From: Streptomyces sp. NBC_01142 | GTDB taxonomy: Bacteria > Actinomycetota > Actinomycetes > Streptomycetales > Streptomycetaceae | Direction: 5' to 3' | DNA: 64,000 bases | NCBI RefSeq assembly: GCF_026341125.1 | Contig: NZ_JAPEOR010000001.1 | Span: 1,984,001-2,048,000 of the forward strand | Shown here: positions 1-8,187 of the stretch, one piece after another | Position numbering within the stretch: position 1 is the stretch's first letter | Layout: each line of letters starts with the position of its first letter | Position numbers and translations under genes: made by a program | Notes under the pieces: generated by a model | Databases searched by the model: none | What the model saw: only the letters and a program-made list of their open reading frames with translations | What the model was told of the DNA's origin: nothing

Positions 1-22
1 GCGGCCGCCTTATCGTGTGTAC

Positions 23-571
23 ATGACGACGAGGTACGCGGCACTGCTGCGCGGGATCAATGTGGGCGGGCACAAGAGGGTCCCCATGGCCGAGCTGCGT
101 GAACTGCTCGCCGAACTGGGACACCGGGACGTCGTCACGTATCTGCAGAGCGGCAACGCCGTCTTCACCAGCGACTCGGACGACGAGAAGGCACTCACCG
201 CCGGCCTGGAACAGGCCATGGAGGAGCGCTTCGGCTTCCGGATCGACTGCCTGGTGCGCAACAGCGCGTATCTGAGCGCGGTGGCCGACGCGTGCCCGTT
301 CCCCGCCGCCGGGCTTCAGGGCAAGCAGCTGCACGTCACCTATCTCTCGCAGTCCGTCGGACCCGAGCGGTTCGCGTCGATCGACGGGGCGGCGCATCTG
401 CCGGAGGAATTCCGGCTCGGCGACCGGGTGCTGTATCTGTACGCACCGAACGGCCTCGGCCGCTCCAAACTCGCGGCGGCGCTCGGGAGGCCGAGCCTGT
501 ACAAGGGCATCACCGTCACCACCCGCAACTGGAACACCGTGGTCAAGCTGGTGGAGCTGACCCGTGACTGA
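23..571 (+). CDS. DUF1697 domain protein
   Basis: Encodes a 182-residue protein with the opening TRYAALLRGINVGG and the later pattern YLQSGNAVF, both typical of the DUF1697 family, whose biochemical role is not established. Its length fits the family. A GTG lies two codons upstream at position 17, but the ATG gives the usual MxxRYxALLRGINVGG beginning. The end of the window is only 22 bases upstream, so no promoter or ribosome-binding site can be judged. Its stop overlaps the first codons of the degraded DUF4440 gene that follows, which suggests the two once formed an operon. Confidence 0.85.
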   Translation: MTTRYAALLRGINVGGHKRVPMAELRELLAELGHRDVVTYLQSGNAVFTSDSDDEKALTAGLEQAMEERFGFRIDCLVRNSAYLSAVADACPFPAAGLQGKQLHVTYLSQSVGPERFASIDGAAHLPEEFRLGDRVLYLYAPNGLGRSKLAAALGRPSLYKGITVTTRNWNTVVKLVELTRD

Positions 572-955
572 TCCCGCGGCCGCGGGTCGACGCCGCCACG
601 GAGGGGGAGTTCCGGAGTTCCGTCTCCTCGACCCGGCGGTGCGGGCCTCGCCCGAGCGGCTGGACGAGCTGCTCCACCCGGACTACCGCGCAGGGGTGTC
701 TCGGGGGTGATTCGGGACCGGGACTCGGTCATCGCGTCCCGCGCGGCGCGGGACGCGCCCGCGCCCCGGCCGATCACCGCCTCACGGATGAAGGGCGTTC
801 AGCTCGCCCCCGACGGGGTGCATCCGACCTTCCACACCGGGTCGGGCGCCCAACGTGCCCGTCGCAGCTCGCTGTGGCTCCTGACCGACGGCAGCCGGCA
901 GCCGACTGCTCCACTACGACCGGAGCACGCGGTTCAGTGACGACGGGAGTGGCGG
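564..955 (+). pseudogene. DUF4440 / NTF2-like gene remnant
   Basis: This is a broken gene. Frame one, starting at a GTG that overlaps the previous stop, reads FRLLDPAVRASPERLDELLHPDYR, the normal start of DUF4440 proteins (pieces: RLLDPAVRASPERLDELLHP). After a stop near 708 the reading moves to another frame, which gives SVIA and then ASRMKGVQLAPDGVHPTF and RRSSLWLLTDG. Near 890 it returns to the first frame for SRLLHYDRSTRF, matching the usual WRLxxHQGTP ending. At least two frame changes and a premature stop mean no functional product. What is seen is the order of matching pieces; the family assignment rests on recall of DUF4440 motifs. Confidence 0.65.
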
Positions 956-1125
956 CGCCAGGTGAATCCGCCGGGCAGACGCACCAAGGCACTGCGGTGA
1001 CCGTGGCTGTCGCCGGTGACCTGGGCCCGGCGCCCGCCGAACGTCCACGACCAGCCGTGTGAGCTGACAGTGAGGTGAAGCAGCTTCGGGATCAGGGTGA
1101 TCCGCTTGTTGTAATACAGCGACAT
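934..1125 (-). CDS. Small DUF4236-like protein
   Basis: A 63-residue basic protein beginning MSLYYNKRITLIPKLLHL and rich in short beta-type hydrophobic pairs (SWTFGGRRAQV). It resembles the short DUF4236 proteins (M-xx-F/Y-x-K/R-xx-x-L-xPG...), whose function is unknown. A near-perfect Shine-Dalgarno sequence AGGAAGGAGG sits five bases before the ATG, strong support for real translation, and it lets the start be placed well inside a longer open frame. The 3' end overlaps the degraded tail of the DUF4440 remnant on the other strand. Confidence 0.6.
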   Translation of the reverse strand: MSLYYNKRITLIPKLLHLTVSSHGWSWTFGGRRAQVTGDSHGHRSALVRLPGGFTWRRHSRRH

Positions 1126-1441
1126 GTCGGCCTCCTTCCTCCGATAGTGCGCTGTACGCGCCCCGTACCGGTCACCGACGCGCCACGGTTGTGTCACCGA
1201 GGGCGGCCGGATCCTCCGCGGAGAGCAGGATCGCCGCCGCTTCCAGGTTCTCCTCCGCAGGCGCGAGCGAACCGGCGCCCGGCTTCGGGCACGGCAACAG
1301 CGCGCACCCCCCGGCCCCGGCACCGGGCCCGTCAGCCGGGCGGAGCGGTGGCCGGTCAGGCGTACGAGCAGGTCTCCGCCGAGCCGAAAGGTTCGCGAAG
1401 ATCACGGCCGGGCCGCATCCGGCTGTGCGAGTCTCGTACGT
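1126..1441. other. Intergenic stretch, no confident gene
   Basis: About 316 bases with G/C-rich sequence and several overlapping open frames on both strands but no recognisable protein family, no good ribosome-binding site and no clear hairpin. It lies between the small DUF4236-like gene (its upstream side) and the ketopantoate reductase remnant. It probably contains the promoter of the small gene and decayed coding sequence. Confidence 0.4.
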
Positions 1442-1616
1442 ATGTGCCAGGTCATCATTGGGGCAGGGGCGATCGGTGGCACCATCGGCGAACGGCTTCG
1501 CCCTGCCGGCCCGGATGCACGGCGTACGCACCCCGGTTCATGACGCCCTGCGGCGGATGGCGAACAGCTTCCCCGCGAGGGCAGGGCGGCGGGGTCGATG
1601 TCGACTGCCGAGCTGA
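1442..1616 (+). pseudogene. Ketopantoate reductase remnant with internal deletion
   Basis: Two short pieces of a 2-dehydropantoate 2-reductase-like gene are joined. The first, in frame from ATG 1442, reads MCQVIIGAGAIGGTIGERL, which is the NAD(P)-binding start GAGAIGG of the family. The second, in another frame from about 1518, reads [16 protein letters not shown], which matches the C-terminal HGVPTPVNxxLxxLAN end. The middle of about 250 residues is missing. Seen: both motifs in correct order within 175 bases. Inferred: a single large internal deletion of an ancestral gene of about 900 bases. Confidence 0.65.
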
Positions 1617-1635
1617 ACCGCGCCGGTGGACGCCG

Positions 1636-1704
1636 AAGTGGCCCGGTGATCCCGAAGTGGCCCAGTGATCAAGGCTCCAAGTGGCCCGGGGAATCGGGCC
1701 ACTT
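1636..1704 (+). promoter_or_regulatory. Repeated AAGTGGCCC operator-like array
   Basis: The motif AAGTGGCCC occurs at 1636, 1655 and 1679, and its complement GGGCCACTT ends at 1704. The first two copies are extended direct repeats, AAGTGGCCCRGTGATC, spaced 19 bases apart. The third copy and the reverse copy form a perfect 10-base inverted repeat with a 6-base centre (1679-1704). The array sits directly upstream of a TAGTCT -10 candidate (1711-1716), covering the expected -35 region of the next gene. It looks like a binding site for a dimeric repressor or activator; the regulator is not identifiable here. Confidence 0.6.
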
Positions 1705-1723
1705 CCGGTCTAGTCTCGTTGCC

Positions 1724-2359
1724 ATGAGCGCCGAGAAGAGCACCCGCGCACGCAAGACCGCCGCCGTCGACCTCTGGTTCGACCCCGCTTGTCCCTTCGC
1801 CTGGATCACCTCCCGCTGGATGCTCGAGGTGGAGAAGGAGCGCGACATCGATCTGCGCTTCCGGCCGATGAGCCTGTATCTGCACAACACCGGCAATGAA
1901 CTGCCCGACTGGTACCGGGAGTTGGTCGACAAGTCGATCGGCCCGGTACGGGTCGCGGTCGCCGCCGCCGAACAGTACGGGGACGGGATCCTGCGCGAGC
2001 TCTACACCGCCTTCGGCACCCGTATCCACCAGGACAGGAACGAGGACTTCGACGAGGTGATCGCCCAGTCGCTGGCCGGGCTCGGACTGTCCGCGTCGCT
2101 CGCGAAGGCCGCACACGACCCCGCGTACGACGAAGCCGTCCGCCGCAGCCACGACGCGGGCAGGGACCCGGCGGCCGATGCCTATGTCGGCACGCCGACC
2201 CTCCATGTCGACGGCACGGTCTGGTTCGGCCCGGTCCTCAACTCGATCCCCCGCGGCGAGGAGGCCGCCCGGCTCTTCGACAGCTTCCGGGTCATCGCCG
2301 GCTACCCGGACTTCTTCGAGCTCAAGCGCACCCGCACCGGCAGCCTCAGCTTCGACTGA
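1724..2359 (+). CDS. DsbA-family protein, mycothiol-dependent nitroreductase-like
   Basis: A 211-residue thioredoxin-fold protein. Near the N-terminus it has [19 protein letters not shown], the signature of the Rv2466c-type mycothiol-dependent nitroreductase family; the active-site motif here is CPFA, so the second cysteine of a CxxC is absent. A cis-proline region appears as [11 protein letters not shown]. Such enzymes act in the cytoplasm with mycothiol as cofactor. The ATG lies only 8 bases after a TAGTCT -10 element, so the mRNA is probably leaderless. The operator-like array just upstream suggests tight regulation, perhaps by thiol or electrophile stress; that part is inference. Confidence 0.85.
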   Translation: MSAEKSTRARKTAAVDLWFDPACPFAWITSRWMLEVEKERDIDLRFRPMSLYLHNTGNELPDWYRELVDKSIGPVRVAVAAAEQYGDGILRELYTAFGTRIHQDRNEDFDEVIAQSLAGLGLSASLAKAAHDPAYDEAVRRSHDAGRDPAADAYVGTPTLHVDGTVWFGPVLNSIPRGEEAARLFDSFRVIAGYPDFFELKRTRTGSLSFD

Positions 2360-2426
2360 GACCTGTCCGCCCGGGCGTCGCGTTTGTTCAAGACCCGGCC
2401 CGGCGCCCGGACCCAGCATGGGGGAC

Positions 2427-3047
2427 ATGGACAAGGACACCGTGTACCCGCACCTGACCGAATGCGCCGCCGAGACCGCCCGTATCGCCCGTGGCGTCGT
2501 CGCCGACCAGCTGACCGCGGCGACCCCCTGCGAGGAGTGGGACGTGCGGACCCTCGTCAACCACCTCGTCCTCTACTCCTCCCACGGCCTCGAACACCGC
2601 GCGCAGCGCACGCAGCTCCCCGAGGAGCTCACCGCCCGTGACTTCACCACCGATGCCGACTGGGCCCAGCAGTACGCGGACCAGCTGGACCGTGCGCTGG
2701 CCGCCTGGTCGGACCCGGCCGTCTGGGAGGGCGAGGTGGACCTCGGTTTCATGGCGATGCCCGCACCCGAGATCGCTTCGCTGATCACCAAGGAACTGGC
2801 CGTCCACGGCTGGGACCTGGCCCGCGCCACCGGTCAGGAGTACCGGATCTCGGAGGCGGCCGCGGCGCTGATCCTGACCGTCGTCGACAAGCACGCCGAG
2901 GTGTACCGCCAGTACGACGGCTTCACCGATCCCGTACCGCTGCCCGGTTCCGCACCGGCCTTCGAGCGGGCGCTCGCGGACAGCGGCCGCGATCCGCACT
3001 GGAGTGCCCAGCCGGCCGGCGTCCCCGGTGCCGCGGTCAGGCGCTGA
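2427..3047 (+). CDS. TIGR03086-like DinB/mycothiol-fold protein
   Basis: A 206-residue protein of the DinB-like four-helix family related to mycothiol-dependent maleylpyruvate isomerase N-terminal domains (TIGR03086 type). It shows the typical TPCEEWDVRTLVNHLV segment near the start, a later LAVHGWDLARATG, and the histidines (NHLV, VHGWD) that bind a metal in the family. The product is probably cytoplasmic and the substrate is unknown. ATG 2427 is preferred because GGGGG lies 4-8 bases upstream; ATG 2418 is also in frame. Its 3' end overlaps the convergent CbiX-like gene by 11 bases. It follows the mycothiol nitroreductase-like gene, a sensible functional neighbour. Confidence 0.8.
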   Translation: MDKDTVYPHLTECAAETARIARGVVADQLTAATPCEEWDVRTLVNHLVLYSSHGLEHRAQRTQLPEELTARDFTTDADWAQQYADQLDRALAAWSDPAVWEGEVDLGFMAMPAPEIASLITKELAVHGWDLARATGQEYRISEAAAALILTVVDKHAEVYRQYDGFTDPVPLPGSAPAFERALADSGRDPHWSAQPAGVPGAAVRR

Positions 3048-3780
3048 CAGCCAGCGACTGCTCGACGCGCGCCCGGTCGTAGCGCCGGAGCAGCAGCTGC
3101 GCCAACTCCGGGGAAGCGCCCAGGACATCGGCGAGTACGTCGGCCCCCGCCTCCCCGGCCCCGCGTGCGATGCGGTCCGGGAGGAAGCCGGGGGCGATGA
3201 CGTACGGAGCCACCGCCACCTGCCGCACGCCCTCGGCGCGCAGCTCCCGTACCGCGTCCTCGGTACGGGGCAGAGATGCGGAGGCGAACGCAGGCCGCAC
3301 GGCGCACCAACCGGTGTGCCGCAGCTCCCGCGCAATTTCAGCGATCACTGCGATCGCCTCCGGGTCCGTGGAGCCCGCCGAGGCCAGGACCAGCCCCGTC
3401 GAGCGCCTGTCGCCGGGCGCCACCCCGGCTTCGTACAGCCGCCGCTGCACGGCGGTGAGCAGCAGCGGGGACGGGCCGAGCACCTCGGCCTGGCGGATGT
3501 TCAGCACCGCCGGCGCCCGGTGCAGTACGGCGGGGATGTCCGCCTTGGCGTGGAAGGCACGGGTCAGCAGCAGAGGCAGGGCGACCACATCGCGTACGCC
3601 CTCGGCCGCCAGCCGCTCCAGCACCCTGGGCACCGCAGGGGCATTGAAGTCCAGGAAGCCCGTCTCCACGCGCAGCCCGGGCCGCAGCGACTGCACACGC
3701 CGGGTGAGGGCGTGCACGGTCGCCGCGTGCCGCGGATCGCGGCTGCCGTGGGCGATGACGAGAAGGACCGGGCTGTGCAT
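3037..3780 (-). CDS. CbiX/SirB-type sirohydrochlorin chelatase
   Basis: A 247-residue protein starting PVLLVIAHGSRDPRHAATV, the metal-chelatase motif AHGSRDP with its ligand histidine, followed by VALPLLLTRAFHAKADIP (second histidine) and a repeated half with VAPYVIAPGFLPDRI. Two chelatase halves in one chain match CbiX/SirB enzymes that insert iron or cobalt into sirohydrochlorin. It is the last gene of the sulfur operon, after the ABC permease with an 8-base gap. The likely job is making siroheme for the sulfite reductase SirA encoded at the operon's start; a cobalamin role cannot be excluded. Confidence 0.85.
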   Translation of the reverse strand: MHSPVLLVIAHGSRDPRHAATVHALTRRVQSLRPGLRVETGFLDFNAPAVPRVLERLAAEGVRDVVALPLLLTRAFHAKADIPAVLHRAPAVLNIRQAEVLGPSPLLLTAVQRRLYEAGVAPGDRRSTGLVLASAGSTDPEAIAVIAEIARELRHTGWCAVRPAFASASLPRTEDAVRELRAEGVRQVAVAPYVIAPGFLPDRIARGAGEAGADVLADVLGASPELAQLLLRRYDRARVEQSLAVSA

Positions 3781-3788
3781 GGCGGGAC

Positions 3789-4673
3789 TCAGCTCCTGAC
3801 CAGCAGACCGCGGCTGCGCAGCACGCGCCGCTCCAGCGGGGAGAAGAACAGCAGGTCGACGCCGATGCCGACGATCAGGATCAGAATGATCGTGGCGAGG
3901 ACACCCGACATGTCGCTGTAGGTACGGAAGTTCTCCATCAACTGGCCGAGACCGGTACCGAGATCGGGCGACTTCGCGATCAGTTCGGCGGCCATCAGCG
4001 AGCGCCAGGAGAATGCCCAGCCCTGCTTGAGGCCGGCCAGATAGCCAGGGAGCGCGGCGGGCAGGAGGACATGCCGGATGCCGTTGATCCCGGTGGCGCC
4101 GATGGTGCGGCCCGCCCGCAGATACAGCGGCGGGATCTGGTCGACGCCGGCCACCAGGCCGTTCGCGATGGACGGTACGGCCCCCAGAAGCACCACCGCG
4201 TAGATCGTCGCATCGGTCAGCCCGAACCAGATGATCGCGGCCGGGACCCACGCCACGGACGGCAGGGACTGCAGACCCGACAGGATCGGGCCGATCGCCG
4301 CCCGAACCGGCTTGACCCGGGCGACCAGCAGACCGAGCGGCGTACCGATCGCCACCGAGACCGCGAAGCCGAGCGCACCGCGCGACAGGCTGGTCCAGAT
4401 GTAGCCGAGGAGCGTGCCGTCGAGCCACATGTCCGAGATGGAGTGCCAGACGTCCACCGGGCCCGGCAGCACGTAGTCCGGCTTGAGGTCGGAGGCAGCA
4501 GCGAGCTGCCAGACCGTGATGACCAGGGCGACGGCTATCAGCGGCGGAACGATCTTCGAGAGGAGGATGCTGCCGAAGGACACCCGCTCGGCGGCCGGTG
4601 TCGCCTCCAGCGCGTCCAGGCCGGCTTCCAGTCCGGCCAGATCGTGCTTGTCAGTGGTCTCAGTGCTGGCCAT
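3789..4673 (-). CDS. ssuC: ABC transporter permease, sulfonate/sulfate-ester type
   Basis: A 294-residue inner-membrane permease with about six hydrophobic segments, the first at residues 40-60 (IVPPLIAVALVITVWQLA). The cytoplasmic EAA-type loop reads RTIGATGINGIRHVLLPAALPG, typical of SsuC/TauC/NrtB permeases. ATG 4673 is chosen because GGGGAG lies about nine bases upstream; a GTG six codons further up is also in frame. The start overlaps the end of the ATPase gene by 14 bases, so the two are translationally coupled. With the binding protein and ATPase upstream it completes an importer; substrate assignment to sulfur compounds rests on the operon context. Confidence 0.88.
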   Translation of the reverse strand: MASTETTDKHDLAGLEAGLDALEATPAAERVSFGSILLSKIVPPLIAVALVITVWQLAAASDLKPDYVLPGPVDVWHSISDMWLDGTLLGYIWTSLSRGALGFAVSVAIGTPLGLLVARVKPVRAAIGPILSGLQSLPSVAWVPAAIIWFGLTDATIYAVVLLGAVPSIANGLVAGVDQIPPLYLRAGRTIGATGINGIRHVLLPAALPGYLAGLKQGWAFSWRSLMAAELIAKSPDLGTGLGQLMENFRTYSDMSGVLATIILILIVGIGVDLLFFSPLERRVLRSRGLLVRS

Positions 4674-5454
4674 GGCGGCGGATCTCCCCACGCAACTGTT
4701 CAGTGATCTCGACGGAGAGCTCCGCCACCGCGGAGTCCTCGATCCGGCGCGGCTGCGGGATGTCGATCTGCCATTCGCGCGCGATGCGCCCCGGCCGGGA
4801 CGACAGGAGCACCACGCGCTGGGCCAGACGGACGGCCTCGCGGACGTTGTGCGTGACGAAGAGGACCGAGACGTCCGTCTCGGACCAGATGCGGGTCAGC
4901 TCCTCGTGCAGCACATCGCGGGTGATGGCGTCGAGCGCGGCGAACGGCTCGTCCATCAGGAGAAGCCGGCTGTCCTGGGCGAGCGCGCGGGCGAGCGCGA
5001 CACGCTGGCGCATACCGCCCGACAGCTCGTGCACCCGCTTCCCGTACGCGCCCTTGAGCCGTACGAGATCGAGCAGCCGCTCCGCCTCGCCGCGCCGCTC
5101 CGACTTGGGCATGCCCCGCATCTTCAGGGCGAGCTCGATGTTCTTTCCCGCGGTGAGCCACGGGAAGAGCGCATGCTCCTGGAACATCAGGGCCGGACGC
5201 CCGCCGGGTACGTCGATCGTCCCGGCGGACGGCAGGTCGAGCCCCGCGGCCAGATTGAGCAGCGTGGACTTTCCGCAGCCGGAAGCCCCCAGGAGGGTCA
5301 CGAACTCGCCGGGACGGACATCAATACTGATGTCGTCCAGCACCAACTGCTGGGCGCCGGCCCGGCCGAACGACTTCGACACATGGTCGAGACGTGCCGC
5401 GTACTGCACCGTGTCATCGACCGGTGTGGCCTGCTTGATGAGTGTGGTGGCCAT
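4660..5454 (-). CDS. ssuB: ABC transporter ATP-binding protein, sulfonate/sulfate-ester type
   Basis: A 264-residue ATPase. Walker A reads GASGCGKST, the Q-loop lies in MFQEHALFPWLT, the signature is LSGGMRQRVALARAL, Walker B is LLLMDEPFAALD and the switch histidine is in VLFVTHN. This ordering and the FQE...LFPW variant fit SsuB/TauB/NrtD importers. The ATG has AGGAGG nearby upstream (CTCAGGAGGTGAG), so the start at 5454 is well supported over an in-frame codon at 5463. It lies 40 bases after the binding-protein gene and overlaps the permease gene. Confidence 0.9.
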   Translation of the reverse strand: MATTLIKQATPVDDTVQYAARLDHVSKSFGRAGAQQLVLDDISIDVRPGEFVTLLGASGCGKSTLLNLAAGLDLPSAGTIDVPGGRPALMFQEHALFPWLTAGKNIELALKMRGMPKSERRGEAERLLDLVRLKGAYGKRVHELSGGMRQRVALARALAQDSRLLLMDEPFAALDAITRDVLHEELTRIWSETDVSVLFVTHNVREAVRLAQRVVLLSSRPGRIAREWQIDIPQPRRIEDSAVAELSVEITEQLRGEIRRHGQH

Positions 5455-5494
5455 GAGTCTCACCTCCTGAGGGCGTTACGGCGATTGACTGCGG

Positions 5495-6607
5495 TTACTT
5501 GACGCCGAGGCCGGCGTCGGCGACCGCGGGCTGTCCCTCGGCCTTCAGCACCTTGTTGAGCAGCGTCAGGTCGTAGATGCCGTCGAGCACCGGGTCCTCG
5601 AGCAGACCGGCCTTGACCGCGTGATCGGCCTCGTCGCGCAGCGTCGAGGCGAGCGGGTCATTGAGGAGTTCGACGTTCTTGAACGCCGGGTCGATCACCT
5701 CGGCCGGCAGCTCCTTGCCGGAGTCCGCCTTCAGCCTGCTGTTGATCGAGGCCTTGGCCTTGTCGGGGTTGGCGGTGATCCACGCGTTGGTCTTCACCGA
5801 GCCGCGCAGCACGGCCTCGACGACATCCGGGTGCTCCTCGAGGAACTTCTGGGAGACGATCACGTTCGTGATGACGAACTTGCCGTCCTTCCACAGCTTC
5901 TTCTCGTCGAGCAGCACCTTGCCGCCGCCCGCGACCAGCTTGGACGCGGTGGGCTCGGGCACCCAGGCGCCGTCCAGCGCGCCGGACTCGAAGGAGGCCG
6001 GGATCTCCTTGTTGTCCTGCCGGACGACGGTGACATCGCCCTTGCCGGTGTTGGCGTCGACCTTCAGGCCCTTCTCCGACAGGTAGTTGAGCAGTGCCAC
6101 ATCCTGCGTGTTGCCGAGCTGCGGGGTGGCGATGCGCTTGCCCTTGAGGTCGTCCAGGGACTTGATCTTGTCGGAGTTGACGACCAGCGAGACACCGCCG
6201 GAGGCAGAACCGGAGATGATCCGCAGGTTCTGGCCCTTGGACTTGGTGAAGCCGTTGATCGAGGGGGAGGGGCCGATCCAGCCGATGTCGATGGCGCCGG
6301 CGTTGAGCGCCTCGATCTCGGACGGGCCCGCGTTGAACACCTGCGGCTTGATCGCGGTGCCGCCGAGCTCCTTCTGGATCAGGCCTTCCTGGAGGCCGAC
6401 CAGGGCGGTGGCGTGGGTGACGTTGGCGAAGTAACCGATCTTCACCTCGTCGAGCCCACCGATTTTCTCGCCCTTGGCGGCGGGGGCGACCTTGTCGTCC
6501 TTCTTCGCCTCGGAGCCGTAGCCGCAGGCGGTGAGCGCCACGGCCAGCAGTGGCAGGGCGGCGGCTGCGGCGAGGCTGCGGCGCAAGGTGATGCGGATGG
6601 CAGGCAC
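5495..6607 (-). CDS. ssuA: Sulfonate/sulfate ABC transporter substrate-binding lipoprotein
   Basis: A 370-residue lipoprotein. After RRSLAAAAALPLLAVALTAC the lipobox LTAC gives a lipid-modified Cys28. The mature part begins like SsuA/NrtA/TauA proteins (VKIGYFANVTHATALVGLQEG) and has the GAIDIGWIGPSPSINGF region that lines the ligand pocket. The protein would be anchored outside the cell and deliver a sulfur-containing anion to the adjacent ATPase and permease. The start codon is GTG with GAGGAA about 10 bases upstream. The homologous order (sirA-cysHCDN-binding protein-ATPase-permease-CbiX) is known from Streptomyces sulfur clusters. Confidence 0.88.
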   Translation of the reverse strand: MPAIRITLRRSLAAAAALPLLAVALTACGYGSEAKKDDKVAPAAKGEKIGGLDEVKIGYFANVTHATALVGLQEGLIQKELGGTAIKPQVFNAGPSEIEALNAGAIDIGWIGPSPSINGFTKSKGQNLRIISGSASGGVSLVVNSDKIKSLDDLKGKRIATPQLGNTQDVALLNYLSEKGLKVDANTGKGDVTVVRQDNKEIPASFESGALDGAWVPEPTASKLVAGGGKVLLDEKKLWKDGKFVITNVIVSQKFLEEHPDVVEAVLRGSVKTNAWITANPDKAKASINSRLKADSGKELPAEVIDPAFKNVELLNDPLASTLRDEADHAVKAGLLEDPVLDGIYDLTLLNKVLKAEGQPAVADAGLGVK

Positions 6608-6636
6608 GGGAGGTGTTCCTCTCGGTGGCCCGGTTC

Positions 6637-6744
6637 TTACGTCCTACGGCTGTTGCGGGACGCGGCCGGGAAGTCGGCATGTCTTCGTCGGTGCAGGTAC
6701 GGCTCGTGGGGGGTGCGGGCGCGCAGGCAGTGCGCGTACGTCAT
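6637..6744 (-). CDS. Leader-peptide-like ORF before the sulfonate transporter
   Basis: A 35-codon open frame starting MTYAHCLRARTP and ending HRRRHADFPAASRNSR, 30 bases before ssuA. The RRRHADF core resembles the RRHVDL core of actinobacterial sulfur leader peptides such as the one before sirA in this same operon, with A for V and F for L, but the terminal cysteine is missing. Another ATG three codons upstream is in frame. No good ribosome-binding site is visible. It could be a diverged second leader that tunes transporter expression, or a chance resemblance. Confidence 0.4.
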   Translation of the reverse strand: MTYAHCLRARTPHEPYLHRRRHADFPAASRNSRRT

Positions 6745-6841
6745 CACGCACATCGCGCCACCCCGCCCGTTCCCGCGCCGAGGGCGCCGCTGCCGACGCG
6801 GCCGCCCTCCTTCGCGAAGGTCGCGTACATGTCGATGCTCA

Positions 6842-8185
6842 TCAGAAGTCCCACTCCGCGTCGTCGTCCGCGGCCTGCACGGCCTTGGCCGTGGCGAAGG
6901 AGTCGCCCGCCATACCGGCGGCCAGGGTGGTGCCGTCCGACGGGTCGATCAGCAGGAAGGACCCGGTGCGGCGGGAGTCGGCGTACGAGTCGAGCGCGAG
7001 CGGCTCGGCGGTACGGACCTTCACGCGGCCGATGTCATTGGCGACCAGCTGCCCGGGGTTCGGGTGCTGGGAGAGGTCGTCGAGGGTCAGCCGGGACGGG
7101 ATCTCCTTGACGATCGCCTTGACCGTACGGGTGGTGTGCTTGAGCAGCACCCGCTGGCCGACGGCGAGCGGCTGGTCGGCGACATGGCAGACCGTCGCCT
7201 CGACGTCCTGCGTGGTCGCGGGCGCGTCGCCGCTCGGCACGATCAGGTCGCCGCGGGAGATGTCGATGTCGTCCTCCAGCAGGAGGGTGACGGACTGCGG
7301 GGTCCAGGCGATGTCCACCGCCTCGCCGAGCAGGTCGATCCCGGCGATCTTCGAGGTGCGGCCGGACGGCAGGACGGTCACCTGCTCGCCGACCCGGAAC
7401 GTCCCGGCGGCGATCTGGCCCGCGTAGCCGCGGTAGTCGGGGTGCTCGGCGGTCTGCGGGCGGATCACGTACTGCACCGGCAGCCGGGCATGGCAACCGG
7501 TCAGGTCGTGACTGGCCGGGACCGTCTCCAGGTGCTCCAGCACGGTCGGGCCGCCGTACCAGTCCATGTTGGCGCTGGGCTCCACCACATTGTCGCCGGC
7601 GAGCGCGGAGATCGGGATCGCGGTGATCTCGGGGACGCCGAGGGAGGCGGCGTACGAGGTGAACTCCTCGGCGATCGCGGCGAAGACGGGCTCGGCGTAC
7701 TCGACGAGGTCCATCTTGTTCACGGCGAGGACGACATGCGGGACGCGCAGCAGGGCGGCGACGGCGGCGTGACGGCGGGTCTGCTCGACCACGCCGTTGC
7801 GCGCGTCGACCAGGACCACGGCCAGTTCGGCGGTGGACGCACCGGTGACCATGTTCCGGGTGTACTGCACGTGGCCCGGGGTGTCGGCGAGGATGAACCG
7901 CCGGCGCGCGGTGGCGAAGTAGCGGTACGCGACATCGATGGTGATGCCCTGCTCACGCTCGGCCCGCAGACCGTCGGTGAGCAGCGCCAGGTCCGGGGCC
8001 TCCTGGCCGCGGCTCAGGGACACCGCCTCGACGGCCTCCAGCTGGTCGGTGAGGATCGACTTGGAGTCGTGCAGCAGCCGGCCCACCAGGGTCGACTTGC
8101 CGTCGTCTACGGACCCGGCGGTGGCGAAGCGCAGCAGGGTGGTGGCCGAGAGCTGCTCGGTCAACTGCTCCGTGGTGCTGGTCAT
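6842..8185 (-). CDS. cysN: Sulfate adenylyltransferase subunit 1 (GTPase)
   Basis: A 447-residue elongation-factor-like GTPase. G1 reads AGSVDDGKST, G3 is DTPGHVQYTRNM, G4 is VNKMDLVEY, and the switch region has REQGITIDVAYRYF. The C-terminal beta-barrel domains (VLPSGRTSKIAGID and later) follow. CysN couples GTP hydrolysis to APS synthesis by CysD. Its length suits a stand-alone CysN without a fused CysC, and cysC is indeed a separate gene here. The ATG is two bases after the cysD stop, so translation is coupled; the ribosome-binding site is weak. Confidence 0.95.
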   Translation of the reverse strand: MTSTTEQLTEQLSATTLLRFATAGSVDDGKSTLVGRLLHDSKSILTDQLEAVEAVSLSRGQEAPDLALLTDGLRAEREQGITIDVAYRYFATARRRFILADTPGHVQYTRNMVTGASTAELAVVLVDARNGVVEQTRRHAAVAALLRVPHVVLAVNKMDLVEYAEPVFAAIAEEFTSYAASLGVPEITAIPISALAGDNVVEPSANMDWYGGPTVLEHLETVPASHDLTGCHARLPVQYVIRPQTAEHPDYRGYAGQIAAGTFRVGEQVTVLPSGRTSKIAGIDLLGEAVDIAWTPQSVTLLLEDDIDISRGDLIVPSGDAPATTQDVEATVCHVADQPLAVGQRVLLKHTTRTVKAIVKEIPSRLTLDDLSQHPNPGQLVANDIGRVKVRTAEPLALDSYADSRRTGSFLLIDPSDGTTLAAGMAGDSFATAKAVQAADDDAEWDF

Positions 8186-8187
8186 CT

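Noticed and set aside
690..760. Similarity of TGTCTCGGGGGTG here and at 14546-14558, and of the minus-strand peptide ESRSRITPETP to the transposase end ESRTPETATA
   Set aside because: Considered as an IS110 remnant, but the match is too short and the DUF4440 pieces explain the stretch better.
1172..1531. Minus-strand open frame of 119 codons
   Set aside because: It runs antisense to the ketopantoate reductase remnant, with no ribosome-binding site or known family pattern.
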